A stretch of 64,000 nucleotides of DNA, from positions 124,001 to 188,000 of the forward strand of contig PMSN01000014.1 of the NCBI GenBank assembly GCA_003167555.1, given 5' to 3'. Within the stretch, counting starts at the first letter, position 1, and every line of letters begins with the position of its first letter. This DNA is from Spartobacteria bacterium. GTDB taxonomy: Bacteria > Verrucomicrobiota > Verrucomicrobiia > Chthoniobacterales > UBA10450. The notes beneath the pieces are model-generated. The model made no database searches. It saw only the letters and a list, made by a program, of their open reading frames with translations, and was not told the origin of the DNA. Position numbers and translations under genes: made by a program. Positions 1 through 8,545 of this stretch are shown here, one piece after another.

Positions 1-174
1 GATCTCGCGCTCGAACAGCAGATCATCGAAAAACGCGGTTCGTGGTTGAGCTACAAAGGGACCCAGCTCGCGCAGGGGCGCGATGCCGGGAAAGACGCAT
101 TGAAGAATGATCCCGCGCTCTACGAAGAGATCGAGACCGCGGTGAAAGCCAAGCTCGACGAAGAGAAAAAATAG
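1..174 (+). CDS. recA: RecA recombinase, C-terminal 57 residues (5' end outside window)
   Basis: An open frame enters from the left edge and stops at a TAG at 172-174. The residues read ...EKRGSWLSYKG followed by LAQGRDAGK and a charged helix ending in DEEKK. This is the C-terminal part of the RecA core (the SWFSY/QGRENA region) plus the acidic tail. RecA is the DNA-dependent ATPase for strand exchange and LexA co-protease activity; those active regions lie outside the window. The next gene in the same direction is alaS, a recA-alaS neighbourhood common in bacteria. Family assignment is firm despite the short fragment. Confidence 0.85.
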   Translation, partial: DLALEQQIIEKRGSWLSYKGTQLAQGRDAGKDALKNDPALYEEIETAVKAKLDEEKK

Positions 175-265
175 CTGCGACGCAATTGTCGTCGCATTTT
201 CTTCGGCCGTGCCGAATGAGATTTCCATTTGGAAATCTGCGTTGGCTCCCTGAATTTCACTCAGC

Positions 266-3200
266 ATGACCTCTGCACAGATCCGGCAATCCTTTCTCGA
301 TTTCTTTCGCGAGAAGCAGCACACCGTCGTGCCGTCGGCTTCCCTGTTGCCGGACTCGCCGAATCTGCTCTTCACGAATGCGGGAATGAACCAGTTCGTC
401 CCGATTTTTCTCGGGCAACAAAAGCCGTCGTGGGATCCGCCCCGCGTCGCCGACACGCAGAAATGCATTCGCGCCGGCGGCAAACATAACGACCTCGACG
501 ACGTCGGGCTCGACACCTATCACCACACGTTTTTCGAGATGCTCGGCAACTGGAGCTTCGGCGATTATTTCAAGAAGGACGCGATCGAGTGGGCGTGGGA
601 GCTGTTGATTGAGCGCTGGAAACTTCCGGCATCACGGCTTTACGCGACCGTTTACCGGCCTGGGCCGAACGAGCCGAGCGAGTTCGATCAGGAAGCGCAC
701 GATCATTGGGCGCGGCAGTTCGCGAAGGCGGGCCTCGATCCCGCTCTGCACGTCGTCAACGGCAACAAGAAGGATAACTTCTGGATGATGGGCGACACCG
801 GTCCGTGCGGCCCGTGCTCCGAGTTGCACATCGATCTCACGCCGGCTGGCGACACGAAGGGAACGCTCGTCAACGGCGACGATCCGCGCTGCATCGAGAT
901 CTGGAATTTGGTTTTCATCCAGTTCAACGCGGACGCCGATGGGACGTTCTCACCGCTGCCGCAGCGGCATGTCGACACCGGAATGGGTTTCGAGCGCATT
1001 ACCGCGATGATCCAAGGCACGAAGAATTTCAGCGATTTCTCGCGTCCGATTTCCAATTACGAGACGGACATCTTCCGACCCATCTTCGACGAGATCGAAA
1101 AGCTGAGCGGAAAAAAATATGGGTCGACGCTTCCGGGTTCTGCGGATGGGGGAGCGCGCGCGCCCTCGCGTGCGGCGGTTGGCGCCTCGCCAACCGCGCC
1201 CGGCGAGGCGCCGGACGCAACACCCGAGGCGGGTGTGCTCCCCAGAATGGATGAGCAGGAGAAGATCGACATCGCCTTCCGCGTCATCGCCGATCACATC
1301 CGAACGCTGAGCTTCGCGATCGCCGATGGAATTCAGCCGACCAACGAAGGCCGCGGCTATGTGTTGCGTCGCATCCTCCGGCGCGCCGTGCGTTACGGAC
1401 GCACGTTAGGTTTCCACGAACCGTTCTTCTACAAGCTAGCCGACGTGCTCGTCCGGACGATGGGCAACGTCTTTCCAGAAATCCGTGTGAAACGAAAGAC
1501 AATTGAAGAAACAATTCGTCGCGAGGAAGAAGCGTTTAACAAGACACTCGATCGAGGTCTTCGACTGTTCGAGAACGAAGCATTTTCAAATGCCATTGTG
1601 GAAGCGGCGAGAGCGGAAGATGTGATCGCAAACTGGGAGTCCGAAGGCTACGTCCTATGGGGGGACGAGAACATGCCGGAAGAGGTCAGGGTCCGCGCCA
1701 TTACGATCCGGCACAGGGATGGATCGAGCTTGAGGTATGACCTTGCCGAAGTACGGGCAGGTGGATGGCGTTCATTCCTAAAACGAGTGCCGGCAATTAT
1801 TGGACGTGACGCTTTCAGGCTTTACGATACGTACGGGTTTCCGCTCGATCTCACTGAACTGATGGCGCGCGAGCGTGGCCTGACGGTTGACAAGGAAGGA
1901 TTTGAGAAGTTGATGGAAGAGCAGCGATCGCGTGCGCGCGCGGCGCAGAAGAGAACTTCGATCGAGTTGTCCGCGTCGGATAGCAAAGCGATCACGAATT
2001 TCCTTGGTTACGATCACGATCATACCGCCGCCGATGTGATCGCAGTCACGCCGGCAAATGGAAAAACCGCTGTGGTCCTGAACAATTCGGTCTGTTACGC
2101 CGAAATGGGTGGACAGGTTGGCGATACCGGTGAGATGCGGAGCGGAGATCGCAGCTGGAAAATCTCCGATACCAGGAAATCGGGCGGCACGTGGGTTCAC
2201 TTGGTCGAGGGAGTTGACGTTCCGCGCGATGGCGAACACGTGACGGTAAGTTTCGAGGCACCACGCCGCCACGCCATCGAGGGGCATCATACAGTGACGC
2301 ATCTTTTGCATTGGGCGCTGCACGAGATCGTCTCGCGTGATGCGGCGCAGAAGGGGAGTTATGTCGGGCCGGATAAATTGACGTTTGATTTCTCGAGCGC
2401 GGCGCTCACGCCGCAACAGCGAAGAGATGTCGAGAAATTGGTGAATGAAAAAATCGCGCAGCGGGAGCCGGTTTCCTGGACGGAGATTCCGTACGCGGAA
2501 GCGAAGAAGCGCTCCGACATCCAACAATTCTTCGGCGACAAATACGGCGACGTTGTGCGCGTGGTGCAGATCGGCGGCGAGCCGAAGGCGCTGAATGGTT
2601 ACTCGATGGAGCTTTGCGGCGGAACCCATGTGCGCGCGACGGGCGACATCGGATCGTTCCGGATCTTAAGTGAGTCGGCGATCGCAGCGGGCGTGCGTCG
2701 GATTGAAGCAGTGGCTGGTGATGCGGCCAGAGTTTGGGCGGAACAGGAAGCCGGACGTCAGCAGGAGAAATTTGAAGGGCTCGCCCGGAGGAAGTCTGGA
2801 CTCGCGGCGTTACCGGCATTCTCAAGCGACGCGGAGACGAAGGGGATGCTGGAACAGATCGATGCGCGCTCAGCGCATTTTGAAAAAATCGAGGCCGAGG
2901 TTCACGAGTGGGAAAAGCAAAACGCGAAGGCGTTCGAGGTGGAATTAAGAAGTCGCGCGGGCGCAATCGCAAGCGATCTGGCCCAGGCACACGCCGGTGA
3001 AAAATTTTGCGTGGCGAAAATCCCCGACGCTGACGCCAAGTTACTCCAAGCCGTTGTCGAAGTGCTGAAGCAAAAGTTCGACGGCCCGATTTTTCTGGCG
3101 GGGACAACAGATGGAAGCGTCACGTTGATCGCCGCGGTGCCGAAGGAACTCACATCAAAACTTCAGGCGAACAAATTGATTCAAGAGCTTGCGCCGATCG

Positions 3201-3307
3201 TCGATGGCAAAGGCGGCGGACGGCCGGACAACGCGCAGGGCGCTGGCAAAGATGCGACGAAGATTGACGACGCGCTCGCCCGAGCGCGCGAGCTACTTTC
3301 GTTATAG
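266..3307 (+). CDS. alaS: Alanyl-tRNA synthetase with two in-frame insertions
   Basis: Class II synthetase charging tRNA-Ala. The N-terminal catalytic domain (about residues 1-250) carries NAGMNQF, TQKCIRAGGKHNDLDDVG and GDTGPCGPCSE. The editing domain has the zinc/active-site HxxxH at H675-H679 and CGGTH at 784-788. The DHHA1 C-terminal domain ends with GGGRPDNAQGAG. At 1013 residues it is about 140 longer than the E. coli enzyme (about 875). Most of the excess sits in two places: residues about 295-327, encoded by palindromic GC-rich DNA, and residues about 441-512, inserted just before the conserved AFRLYDTYGF. Both keep frame and all catalytic motifs remain, so the enzyme is probably functional. 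The stop overlaps the convergent DUF3667 gene by 6 bp. The ATG at 266 was chosen because TSAQIRQSFLDFF matches the usual AlaRS N-terminus. Confidence 0.97.
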   Translation: MTSAQIRQSFLDFFREKQHTVVPSASLLPDSPNLLFTNAGMNQFVPIFLGQQKPSWDPPRVADTQKCIRAGGKHNDLDDVGLDTYHHTFFEMLGNWSFGDYFKKDAIEWAWELLIERWKLPASRLYATVYRPGPNEPSEFDQEAHDHWARQFAKAGLDPALHVVNGNKKDNFWMMGDTGPCGPCSELHIDLTPAGDTKGTLVNGDDPRCIEIWNLVFIQFNADADGTFSPLPQRHVDTGMGFERITAMIQGTKNFSDFSRPISNYETDIFRPIFDEIEKLSGKKYGSTLPGSADGGARAPSRAAVGASPTAPGEAPDATPEAGVLPRMDEQEKIDIAFRVIADHIRTLSFAIADGIQPTNEGRGYVLRRILRRAVRYGRTLGFHEPFFYKLADVLVRTMGNVFPEIRVKRKTIEETIRREEEAFNKTLDRGLRLFENEAFSNAIVEAARAEDVIANWESEGYVLWGDENMPEEVRVRAITIRHRDGSSLRYDLAEVRAGGWRSFLKRVPAIIGRDAFRLYDTYGFPLDLTELMARERGLTVDKEGFEKLMEEQRSRARAAQKRTSIELSASDSKAITNFLGYDHDHTAADVIAVTPANGKTAVVLNNSVCYAEMGGQVGDTGEMRSGDRSWKISDTRKSGGTWVHLVEGVDVPRDGEHVTVSFEAPRRHAIEGHHTVTHLLHWALHEIVSRDAAQKGSYVGPDKLTFDFSSAALTPQQRRDVEKLVNEKIAQREPVSWTEIPYAEAKKRSDIQQFFGDKYGDVVRVVQIGGEPKALNGYSMELCGGTHVRATGDIGSFRILSESAIAAGVRRIEAVAGDAARVWAEQEAGRQQEKFEGLARRKSGLAALPAFSSDAETKGMLEQIDARSAHFEKIEAEVHEWEKQNAKAFEVELRSRAGAIASDLAQAHAGEKFCVAKIPDADAKLLQAVVEVLKQKFDGPIFLAGTTDGSVTLIAAVPKELTSKLQANKLIQELAPIVDGKGGGRPDNAQGAGKDATKIDDALARARELLSL
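1145..1245 (+). repeat. Palindromic repeat-like segment inside the alaS coding frame
   Basis: A very GC-rich segment holds nested inverted repeats. A perfect 10-bp stem (1175-1184 with 1188-1197, 3-nt loop) competes with a second perfect 10-bp stem (1181-1190 with 1203-1212). It is read as an Ala/Pro/Gly/Arg-rich stretch, residues about 295-327, which normal AlaRS proteins lack. The structure resembles the extragenic palindromes seen elsewhere in this window, so insertion of a REP-like unit in frame is inferred. Confidence 0.65.
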
Positions 3308-4522
3308 CCAAGGTGGCAGCGCCAGCATCGCGACTGCCGTCGCGATTACCCCGAGGAAGAGCACGATCGCGTAAACGAGTCCGCCGAAGGCGAACTTGAA
3401 CAGGCTCATGAACCATCCCTGGCGATAGACGCGGCGAATGGAAATAAAAACCTGGACGAAAACCAGCAGCGAAAGCAGCAGCGTGAGCAGGACCTGCGGT
3501 GTGCCGGGAATCAAGCGATCGAGGCCGATCGAGATGAACACCACCAGGATCGTGGCGAGATAAAAAAAGGCGTGAATGTTCAGCGCGTAAACCAGGTGTT
3601 CGATGTAGAAGCGTTTCTGGCGCAGATAAAGAATCTTGAGGATGAACGCGAAGAGCGGAATACAGAAAAGCATCATCGTGGAGAGATTGCTTCGCAGGGT
3701 CTCGACAAAGGCTTTTCCTTTGGCGCCGTCCTCGCCGATCTGTTCTTTGACTCGCTGTTGGAACCACAATCCTAGGGGACTTGTGTTTTTCCCGTTGCCG
3801 AACTGGACGTGAGGCCGGTTTTTCATTTTCTCGCGCACCGCGTCGTCGGCCACCTCGTTGATCGCCGTGTCGAGTTCGGAAGGGGTAGGGCTGGCTTGCG
3901 CTTGAGTTGGTGAGATTTGCTCGACGGGTGTCGCACTTTCCCACGGCGTCGCCGTTGCCGTGGCGGCGGGCTGTTGGTCCTTCTTGTCGCCGCTGGTGAA
4001 AGTGAGAATCGGATGCTTTTTCTGTTTCTCCTTCAGTTTCGCCATCTTCTCGTCGAACCGTGCGCGGACTTCCGGTGTCATATCTTCCCGCCTGATGCTC
4101 CGCGTCTCGCTTACCGGAATGAGTCGCGCGCAGAGAAAGAAGGCGATGCTGACCAGAAGATAGAGGCGCAACGGGTGGACGAAACGCACGCGCCGGCCTT
4201 CGAGGAACTGGTTCGTGAGCCAGCCTGGTCGCCAGAGGAGAAGTCCGAGGGAGCGGATGAATTTCGAATCCCAGTTCAGAAACGAGTCGAGCACGTCGAC
4301 GATGACGTGCCGGAACGAGCGGTGATAACTGACGGCGGCCTGCCCGCAATTCGAGCAATAGCGCCCGCGCAATTCCGTCCCGCAATTTTCGCAGTGCGTC
4401 AGCTGCTCCGATTCCTTCTTCGGTTTCTTGCGCCAGAAGCGCCGCTTGCGACCGCCGCGGTTCTCTTCCAGCGCGGAAGCGACTGCGTCGCCCACGATGG
4501 TCTGCTCTACCTCATCCGGCAT
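3302..4522 (-). CDS. DUF3667-type zinc-ribbon membrane protein
   Basis: A 406-residue protein. An N-terminal zinc ribbon (C44-x2-C47 and C56-x2-C59, CENCG...CSNCGQ) is followed by a motif-rich region (SFLNWDSKF, SLGLLLWRPG, VHPLRLYL) typical of DUF3667 proteins. There is one hydrophobic segment near residues 120-140, a charged Ala/Thr/Pro-rich middle with KLKEKQKKHP, and four hydrophobic segments in the C-terminal third. It is predicted to be an inner-membrane protein with a cytosolic zinc ribbon. The biochemical role of the family is not known to me. The start is supported by AGGAG about 9 nt upstream of the ATG. It converges on alaS with overlapping stops and lies just downstream of the yebC homologue on the same strand, with 24 nt between. 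Confidence 0.8.
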   Translation of the reverse strand: MPDEVEQTIVGDAVASALEENRGGRKRRFWRKKPKKESEQLTHCENCGTELRGRYCSNCGQAAVSYHRSFRHVIVDVLDSFLNWDSKFIRSLGLLLWRPGWLTNQFLEGRRVRFVHPLRLYLLVSIAFFLCARLIPVSETRSIRREDMTPEVRARFDEKMAKLKEKQKKHPILTFTSGDKKDQQPAATATATPWESATPVEQISPTQAQASPTPSELDTAINEVADDAVREKMKNRPHVQFGNGKNTSPLGLWFQQRVKEQIGEDGAKGKAFVETLRSNLSTMMLFCIPLFAFILKILYLRQKRFYIEHLVYALNIHAFFYLATILVVFISIGLDRLIPGTPQVLLTLLLSLLVFVQVFISIRRVYRQGWFMSLFKFAFGGLVYAIVLFLGVIATAVAMLALPPWL

Positions 4523-4546
4523 GGCAATTAGCTCCTAAGCTCAGGC

Positions 4547-5281
4547 TCATCTTATCGCGGCCCAGACGCGATGCACGTCGTCGTGCTCTTCGAAGGTCTG
4601 GAGGAATTCACCCGCGTGCGCGCGTTGTTCGTCGGTCAGCTCCGGAAAGTTTTTGGCGATGTAACCGAGCTCGCTGGTCACGATGGTCCATCCATTTGCA
4701 GCCAGCCATTGCGAAACCGCGTGGAGATCGGTGCGCTCCGTGATAAAGCGAGCGCCCGTCGTTCCCTCGGGAATGTCGTCGTTCTCCGCGGACGAAAGCG
4801 GTTCCACGTTCTGCGCGCCCGCTTCGATCGCCGCCGCTTCGATGTCCGCAGCAGTATCGGCGTGATGCGCTTCGACCAAGCCGACGTGATCGAAGAGAAA
4901 TTTGTTACTGCCGGGCGTGCCGAGCTGGCCGCCTTTCTTGAAGAGGACGCGGATCTCGGGAGCGGTGCGGTTGTTGTTATCGGTCAGAATCTCGATGATC
5001 ACCGGCACTTTGTGCGGCGCGTACCCCTCGAACACGACGTGTTCCATCACCAGTTTCTCATCGCCGATTCCCGCGCCTTTCTTTATTGCGCGTTCGATCA
5101 CATCACGCGTGACGCTGGCTTTGCGCGCTTTGTCCACCACCGCGGACAGCCGCGGATTCGCGGCGGGCTCAGCACCGCCGAGCTTCGCGGCGACCATGAT
5201 CTCCTTGACCAGCTTGCCGACCAACTGCCCTTTCTTTAACCCGGCGACTTCTCGTTTGGCGTGGAGCCATTGACGACCCAT
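4547..5281 (-). CDS. yebC: YebC/PmpR family protein
   Basis: A 244-residue protein with the normal family length. It begins MGRQWLHAKREVAGLKKGQL, then shows NPRLSAVVDKARKASVTRDVIERAIKKG in the helical N-terminal domain and EGYAPHKVPVIIEILTDNNNRT in the middle domain, both hallmarks of YebC/PmpR/TACO1. Members have been described as transcriptional regulators and, more recently, as ribosome-associated factors that help translation of difficult stretches. The sequence alone does not choose between these. In many genomes yebC sits beside ruvC; here its neighbours are the DUF3667 gene downstream and an inverted repeat upstream. No clear Shine-Dalgarno precedes the ATG. Confidence 0.93.
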   Translation of the reverse strand: MGRQWLHAKREVAGLKKGQLVGKLVKEIMVAAKLGGAEPAANPRLSAVVDKARKASVTRDVIERAIKKGAGIGDEKLVMEHVVFEGYAPHKVPVIIEILTDNNNRTAPEIRVLFKKGGQLGTPGSNKFLFDHVGLVEAHHADTAADIEAAAIEAGAQNVEPLSSAENDDIPEGTTGARFITERTDLHAVSQWLAANGWTIVTSELGYIAKNFPELTDEQRAHAGEFLQTFEEHDDVHRVWAAIR

Positions 5282-5328
5282 GTGTGCGGTTTAGCAGGTG
5301 GCACGTAGCTGAGCAAGCCAGCACGGTT

Positions 5329-5406
5329 TCTGTAGCGGTGGGTCTCTGACCGCCGGATCGTAATTTGGCTTCCTGGATTTCGGCGATCAGAGACCGCCGC
5401 TACAGA
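5329..5406. repeat. Intergenic inverted repeat, TGTAGCGG...CCGCTACA type
   Basis: Two nearly complementary arms of about 22 bases (TCTGTAGCGG then GTCTCTGACCGCC on the left; GATCAGAGACCGCC then GCTACAGA on the right) flank a 30-nt centre. The arms differ by one or two positions. It lies between yebC and the small membrane-protein gene and has no coding potential. Function is unknown; it could form a cruciform or terminate transcription for both flanking genes. Confidence 0.75.
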
Positions 5407-5413
5407 AGAGCGC

Positions 5414-5626
5414 TTAATCGCGGAAGAGAAAGAGCGCCGCTGTCCCGACAGCTCCGATGGCGAAAAGAGCGATATCGTTACTGACGAAATACGGATACGC
5501 CATCAACGCGAGGCCGAGGAACATCGGCTTCCAGATCTGCATTCGTTTTCCGTAAATGAACGCGACGAAGCCGATCGAGCCGAAGAGCAATCCGCCGATG
5601 AGGTTCATACCGCTGAAGACAGGCAT
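5414..5626 (-). CDS. Small hydrophobic membrane protein (about 70 aa)
   Basis: A 70-residue product beginning MPVFSGMNLIGGLLFG. Two or three hydrophobic segments (GGLLFGSIGFVAFIYG, MFLGLALMAYPYFV, IALFAIGAVGTAALFLF) are separated by a short basic turn KRMQIWK and end in FRD. This layout is typical of small conserved inner-membrane proteins of unknown function. A longer frame opens upstream, but its extra 32 residues are polar, overlap the permease 5' region and look non-coding, so the ATG at 5626 with a GAAAAAAG upstream was chosen. MNLIGG six codons on is an alternative. I do not recognise a function. Confidence 0.6.
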   Translation of the reverse strand: MPVFSGMNLIGGLLFGSIGFVAFIYGKRMQIWKPMFLGLALMAYPYFVSNDIALFAIGAVGTAALFLFRD

Positions 5627-5742
5627 GGCTTTTTTCGAGCTAATTTCGCGCCAGTTTCGGCGCGGAGTGAAACTTGAGGATTGACCGTTCTCGCAGGCGG
5701 GTGCCACGATTCGCTCCCGCAAACCTTAATCAAGGAGAGAAA

Positions 5743-7356
5743 GTGGCTTCGCAACTTTTTAGAACAAAGAGTCCAGAGCTTTTGATGCGCGAATCGAAAC
5801 ACCCGGATCGCCTGATGAAGCGTTCGCTCAAGGCGTTCGATATAACCTGTCTCGGGATCGGTGCGATCATCGGCGCGGGTATCTTTGCGTTGGCGGGAAC
5901 TGCGGCGGCGGGCGAGCAAGCGGCCGCCTCGATTTGGAAAACCCCGATTCTAAACCTGATCCAGTCCTACCTCAGCGGCGCCGATCTCGTGATGGGGCGA
6001 CCGGGCGCCGGGCCCGCGGTGGTTTTGTCTTTTGTAGTGGCGGCGATTGCGTGCGGTTTCGCCGCCCTTTGCTACGCGGAACTCGCTGCGATGATTCCGG
6101 TCTCTGGCTCGGCCTACACTTATTCCTACGCGACTCTCGGTGAGATCATCGCGTGGGTAATCGGTTGGGATCTCATCCTCGAATATGCGGTGGGAAACAT
6201 GGCGGTGGCGGTCGGTTGGTCGGATTATTTTGTCAAGCTTCTCTACAGCTTGAGTCACGGTGCCATAAAACTTCCACTCTGGCTCGTCGTCGATTCGACC
6301 ACGGCGGCAACCAAAATTTCTCAGGGCGGTGAGGCCGTGCAGTATTACGCGTCGCTCGCAGTGCCAAATGTTTTTGGCTATCCCGTCGCGCTAAATTTGC
6401 CGGCATTTCTCATCGTCATGGCCGTCACGGCTCTGCTCGTTTACGGCATCCGGGAAAGCGCGAAAGCCAACACGACGATCGTGTTGATCAAAGTCGCGGT
6501 GGTCGTTTTTTTTATCGCGTTCGGTTCCTTTATGGTTCATCCGACCAACTGGCATCCTTTCATGCCCACCGGCTTTGGCGGCGTCATGAGCGGCGCTGCG
6601 ATCGTGTTTTTTGCCTTCATCGGTTTTGACGCCGTCTCGACGACGGCGGAAGAAACGCGTAATCCGCAACGTGATCTTCCCATCGGCATGATCGCCAGTC
6701 TTGCGATTTGCACTTTGCTCTACGTGCTGATGTCCGGCGTGCTGACCGGGATTTTGAAGTACACCACTTACCTGGGCGATTCCGCTGCCGTGGCGACGGC
6801 CTTCGCGAGCAAACCGTGGGCGCAAGCGCTCGTGAGCGCTGGCGCCTTGGCGGGACTCACGTCAGTGTTGCTTGTTTTTCAACTGGGGCAGCCGCGCATT
6901 TTCATGGCGATGGCAAGGGATGGATTGCTGCCAAAGTATTTCGCGCGCATTCACCCACGGTTTCGCACGCCCCACATCACGACAATCTGGACGGGGGTGA
7001 TCGTTGGCGGGGTGGCGATGGTCACTGACATCGGCTCGCTCTCTGACCTGACGAACATTGGGACGCTCTTCGCTTTTATTCTGGTGTGCCTCGGAGTCCT
7101 GGTTCTGCGTCGCACGGATCGGGACCGACCCCGTCCGTTCCGTGTTCCGCTTGTGCCGTTGTTTCCTATCCTCGGTGTTCTTTTTTGCGCAGCACTGATG
7201 CTTAGCCTGCCGATTGAAACGTGGGTGCGCTTCATCGGCTGGCTCATTATCGGACTGGCGATTTATTTCCTCTACAGCGTTCGCCACAGCCGGCTGAGGC
7301 ATGGCGTCGACGAAGGTCCGACGGAAGATATCGTTCCGCCAATCATCAAGCCTTAG
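5743..7356 (+). CDS. APC-superfamily amino acid permease
   Basis: A 537-residue transporter with about 12-13 hydrophobic segments. TM1 carries the APC unwound-helix signature GIGAIIGAGIFALAG. Further on are ELAAMIPVSGSAYTYSYATLGE and FFAFIGFDAVSTTAEETRNPQRDLPIGM, typical of the cationic amino acid transporter/YfnA branch. Expected role: proton- or sodium-coupled uptake of amino acids across the inner membrane; substrate cannot be assigned. The start is set at a GTG (5743) because an AAGGAG lies 5 nt upstream; a longer frame from 5674 adds only Arg-rich residues without TM character. About 55 extra residues between the first two helices (SIWKTPILNLIQSYLSGAD...) form a periplasmic loop longer than usual. 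The stop overlaps the convergent VOC gene by 11 bp. Confidence 0.9.
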   Translation: MASQLFRTKSPELLMRESKHPDRLMKRSLKAFDITCLGIGAIIGAGIFALAGTAAAGEQAAASIWKTPILNLIQSYLSGADLVMGRPGAGPAVVLSFVVAAIACGFAALCYAELAAMIPVSGSAYTYSYATLGEIIAWVIGWDLILEYAVGNMAVAVGWSDYFVKLLYSLSHGAIKLPLWLVVDSTTAATKISQGGEAVQYYASLAVPNVFGYPVALNLPAFLIVMAVTALLVYGIRESAKANTTIVLIKVAVVVFFIAFGSFMVHPTNWHPFMPTGFGGVMSGAAIVFFAFIGFDAVSTTAEETRNPQRDLPIGMIASLAICTLLYVLMSGVLTGILKYTTYLGDSAAVATAFASKPWAQALVSAGALAGLTSVLLVFQLGQPRIFMAMARDGLLPKYFARIHPRFRTPHITTIWTGVIVGGVAMVTDIGSLSDLTNIGTLFAFILVCLGVLVLRRTDRDRPRPFRVPLVPLFPILGVLFCAALMLSLPIETWVRFIGWLIIGLAIYFLYSVRHSRLRHGVDEGPTEDIVPPIIKP

Positions 7357-7831
7357 CGCGCAAGAGATCGTCGAGGTCCAGCGGACGAGAAAACATGGCC
7401 AGCTCGCCATTCGGACCGCGCGGCCATGATTCCTTTGGCCGATCCCAGTAAAGCTCGATGCCGTTCTCGTCGGGATCGCGGAGGTAGAGCGCTTCGCTTA
7501 CGCCATGATCGGTCGCGCCGTCGAGCGGGATGTTGGCTGCGCTCAATCTTCGCAGCGCATCTGCCAGGGCGGCGCGGGTCGGATAAAGAATCGCGAGATG
7601 AAACAGGCCGGTGCAATTCGATGGCGGGGGTGAGCCGCCGAAACTTTCCCAAGTATTGAGTCCAATATGATGATGATAACCGCCGGCGGAAATAAATGCT
7701 GCTTGCTCGCCCGAGCGTTGCATCAGTTCGAAGCCGAGGACTCCGCAATAGAATGCGAGCGAGCGCTCGAGATCGGACACCTTGAGATGGACGTGGCCGA
7801 TGCGGACGCCGGGATCAATTTGCGCGGACAT
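7346..7831 (-). CDS. VOC/glyoxalase-fold metalloprotein
   Basis: A 161-residue single-module vicinal-oxygen-chelate protein. IGHVHLKVSDLERSLAFYCGVLGFEL is the classic N-terminal beta-alpha-beta signature. It is followed by the central HHHIGLNTWESFGG and FHLAILYP, and a C-terminal DHGVSEALYLRDPDENGIELYWD holding the metal-ligand Glu. The pattern matches catechol-2,3-dioxygenase-like members (CatE-type) more than glyoxalase I, but the substrate cannot be deduced. The chosen ATG (MSAQIDPGVR) gives the conserved start; an ATG six codons upstream is possible. The 3' end overlaps the permease on the other strand. It stands alone, with a palindromic repeat upstream. Confidence 0.88.
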   Translation of the reverse strand: MSAQIDPGVRIGHVHLKVSDLERSLAFYCGVLGFELMQRSGEQAAFISAGGYHHHIGLNTWESFGGSPPPSNCTGLFHLAILYPTRAALADALRRLSAANIPLDGATDHGVSEALYLRDPDENGIELYWDRPKESWPRGPNGELAMFSRPLDLDDLLRAKA

Positions 7832-7899
7832 AGAAAAAACTGTAGTCACGGCGCTCTGTCGCCGTGCGCCTGAGATGCTGCGATTTCAGAGAGATGCCT

Positions 7900-7988
7900 T
7901 GGTAGGGACGCCGCGCTGCGGCGTCCGCTGCACCTGAGACGGGATTCGGGCTGGTTCGCTCGGACGGCGCAGCGCGCCGTCCCTACCA
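7900..7988. repeat. Intergenic inverted repeat, GGTAGGGACGCCGCGC type (copy 1)
   Basis: The outer arms TGGTAGGGACGCCGCGCTGC and the complementary GCGCGCCGTCCCTACCA enclose a short less conserved centre. A second copy with the same arms occurs at 11255-11338. There is no coding capacity. It lies between the VOC gene's 5' end and the DUF5069 gene's 3' end, both on the minus strand. I read it as a non-autonomous palindromic repeat family. Confidence 0.8.
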
Positions 7989-7992
7989 GTGC

Positions 7993-8445
7993 TTACGCGG
8001 CCTTCTGGTAGCTCGCCTTGTCGTCCGTCTCGAGCCAATCGAAGAGGGTCGTCTTGGCCGGATCAAGACCGTGCGGTTTGACCTGTTCCTCGAACCACTC
8101 GCGCTTCTCCGGATTGTTGTAGGGATTCGTCGCTTCCGCCTCGTCGCTCCAGGCTTTCACTTCGTCCGGCGTTTTCTTGTCGCCGTGAGTGTCGAGCCAT
8201 TTCGCCATCTCCTCGACCGTCGCGCCTTTCTCGATTTCCGCTTTGAAATCGTCGCCCTTCACGCCTTTGAAACCGAAAAGCATGTTATCGAGCGGACAAT
8301 CGAAATGATATTCGCCGATGTTTCCGGCGATGAGCGCACAACATTTGTCGTAGGTGCGGGCCAAAATTGCGTAGCCACCGATGCGCACCCGCGGACTGCG
8401 CGGCGCTTCCTTCGTGAGATCCTTGCCAATCACTTTGCTGTTCAT
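7993..8445 (-). CDS. DUF5069 domain protein
   Basis: A 150-residue protein with KDLTKEAPRSPRVRIGGYAILARTYDKCCALIAGNIGEYHFDCPLD near the N-terminus, the signature of DUF5069 proteins found in Verrucomicrobia and relatives. The rest is helical and acidic (ATVEEMAKWLDTHGDKKTPDEVKAW, NPEKREWFEEQVK) and ends LFDWLETDDKASYQKAA. There is no signal peptide or membrane segment, so it is predicted cytosolic. The function of the family is not known to me. The ATG at 8445 (MNSKVIGKDL) was chosen because the motif begins immediately; the upstream extension overlaps the divergent hydrolase leader and lacks conservation character. Confidence 0.8.
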   Translation of the reverse strand: MNSKVIGKDLTKEAPRSPRVRIGGYAILARTYDKCCALIAGNIGEYHFDCPLDNMLFGFKGVKGDDFKAEIEKGATVEEMAKWLDTHGDKKTPDEVKAWSDEAEATNPYNNPEKREWFEEQVKPHGLDPAKTTLFDWLETDDKASYQKAA

Positions 8446-8545
8446 GAGACAAATTAAGGTCGAACGACTTTCCCGCAACGCAGAATGCGCAACTTCGCGT
8501 GGCGCCTGCTGTTTCTCCAAAACAATCTATCATGTCGCCGGCAGT

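Noticed and set aside
1778-3107. Long minus-strand frames opposite alaS (283 and 233 codons)
   Set aside because: They lie wholly antisense to a well-supported AlaRS with conserved motifs and read as Arg/His/Pro-rich products of GC-rich antisense DNA.
3150-4385. 411-codon minus-strand frame overlapping the DUF3667 gene
   Set aside because: Same strand, other frame. The DUF3667 frame has a zinc ribbon, membrane helices and a Shine-Dalgarno; this one is Arg/Ser-rich with no domain.
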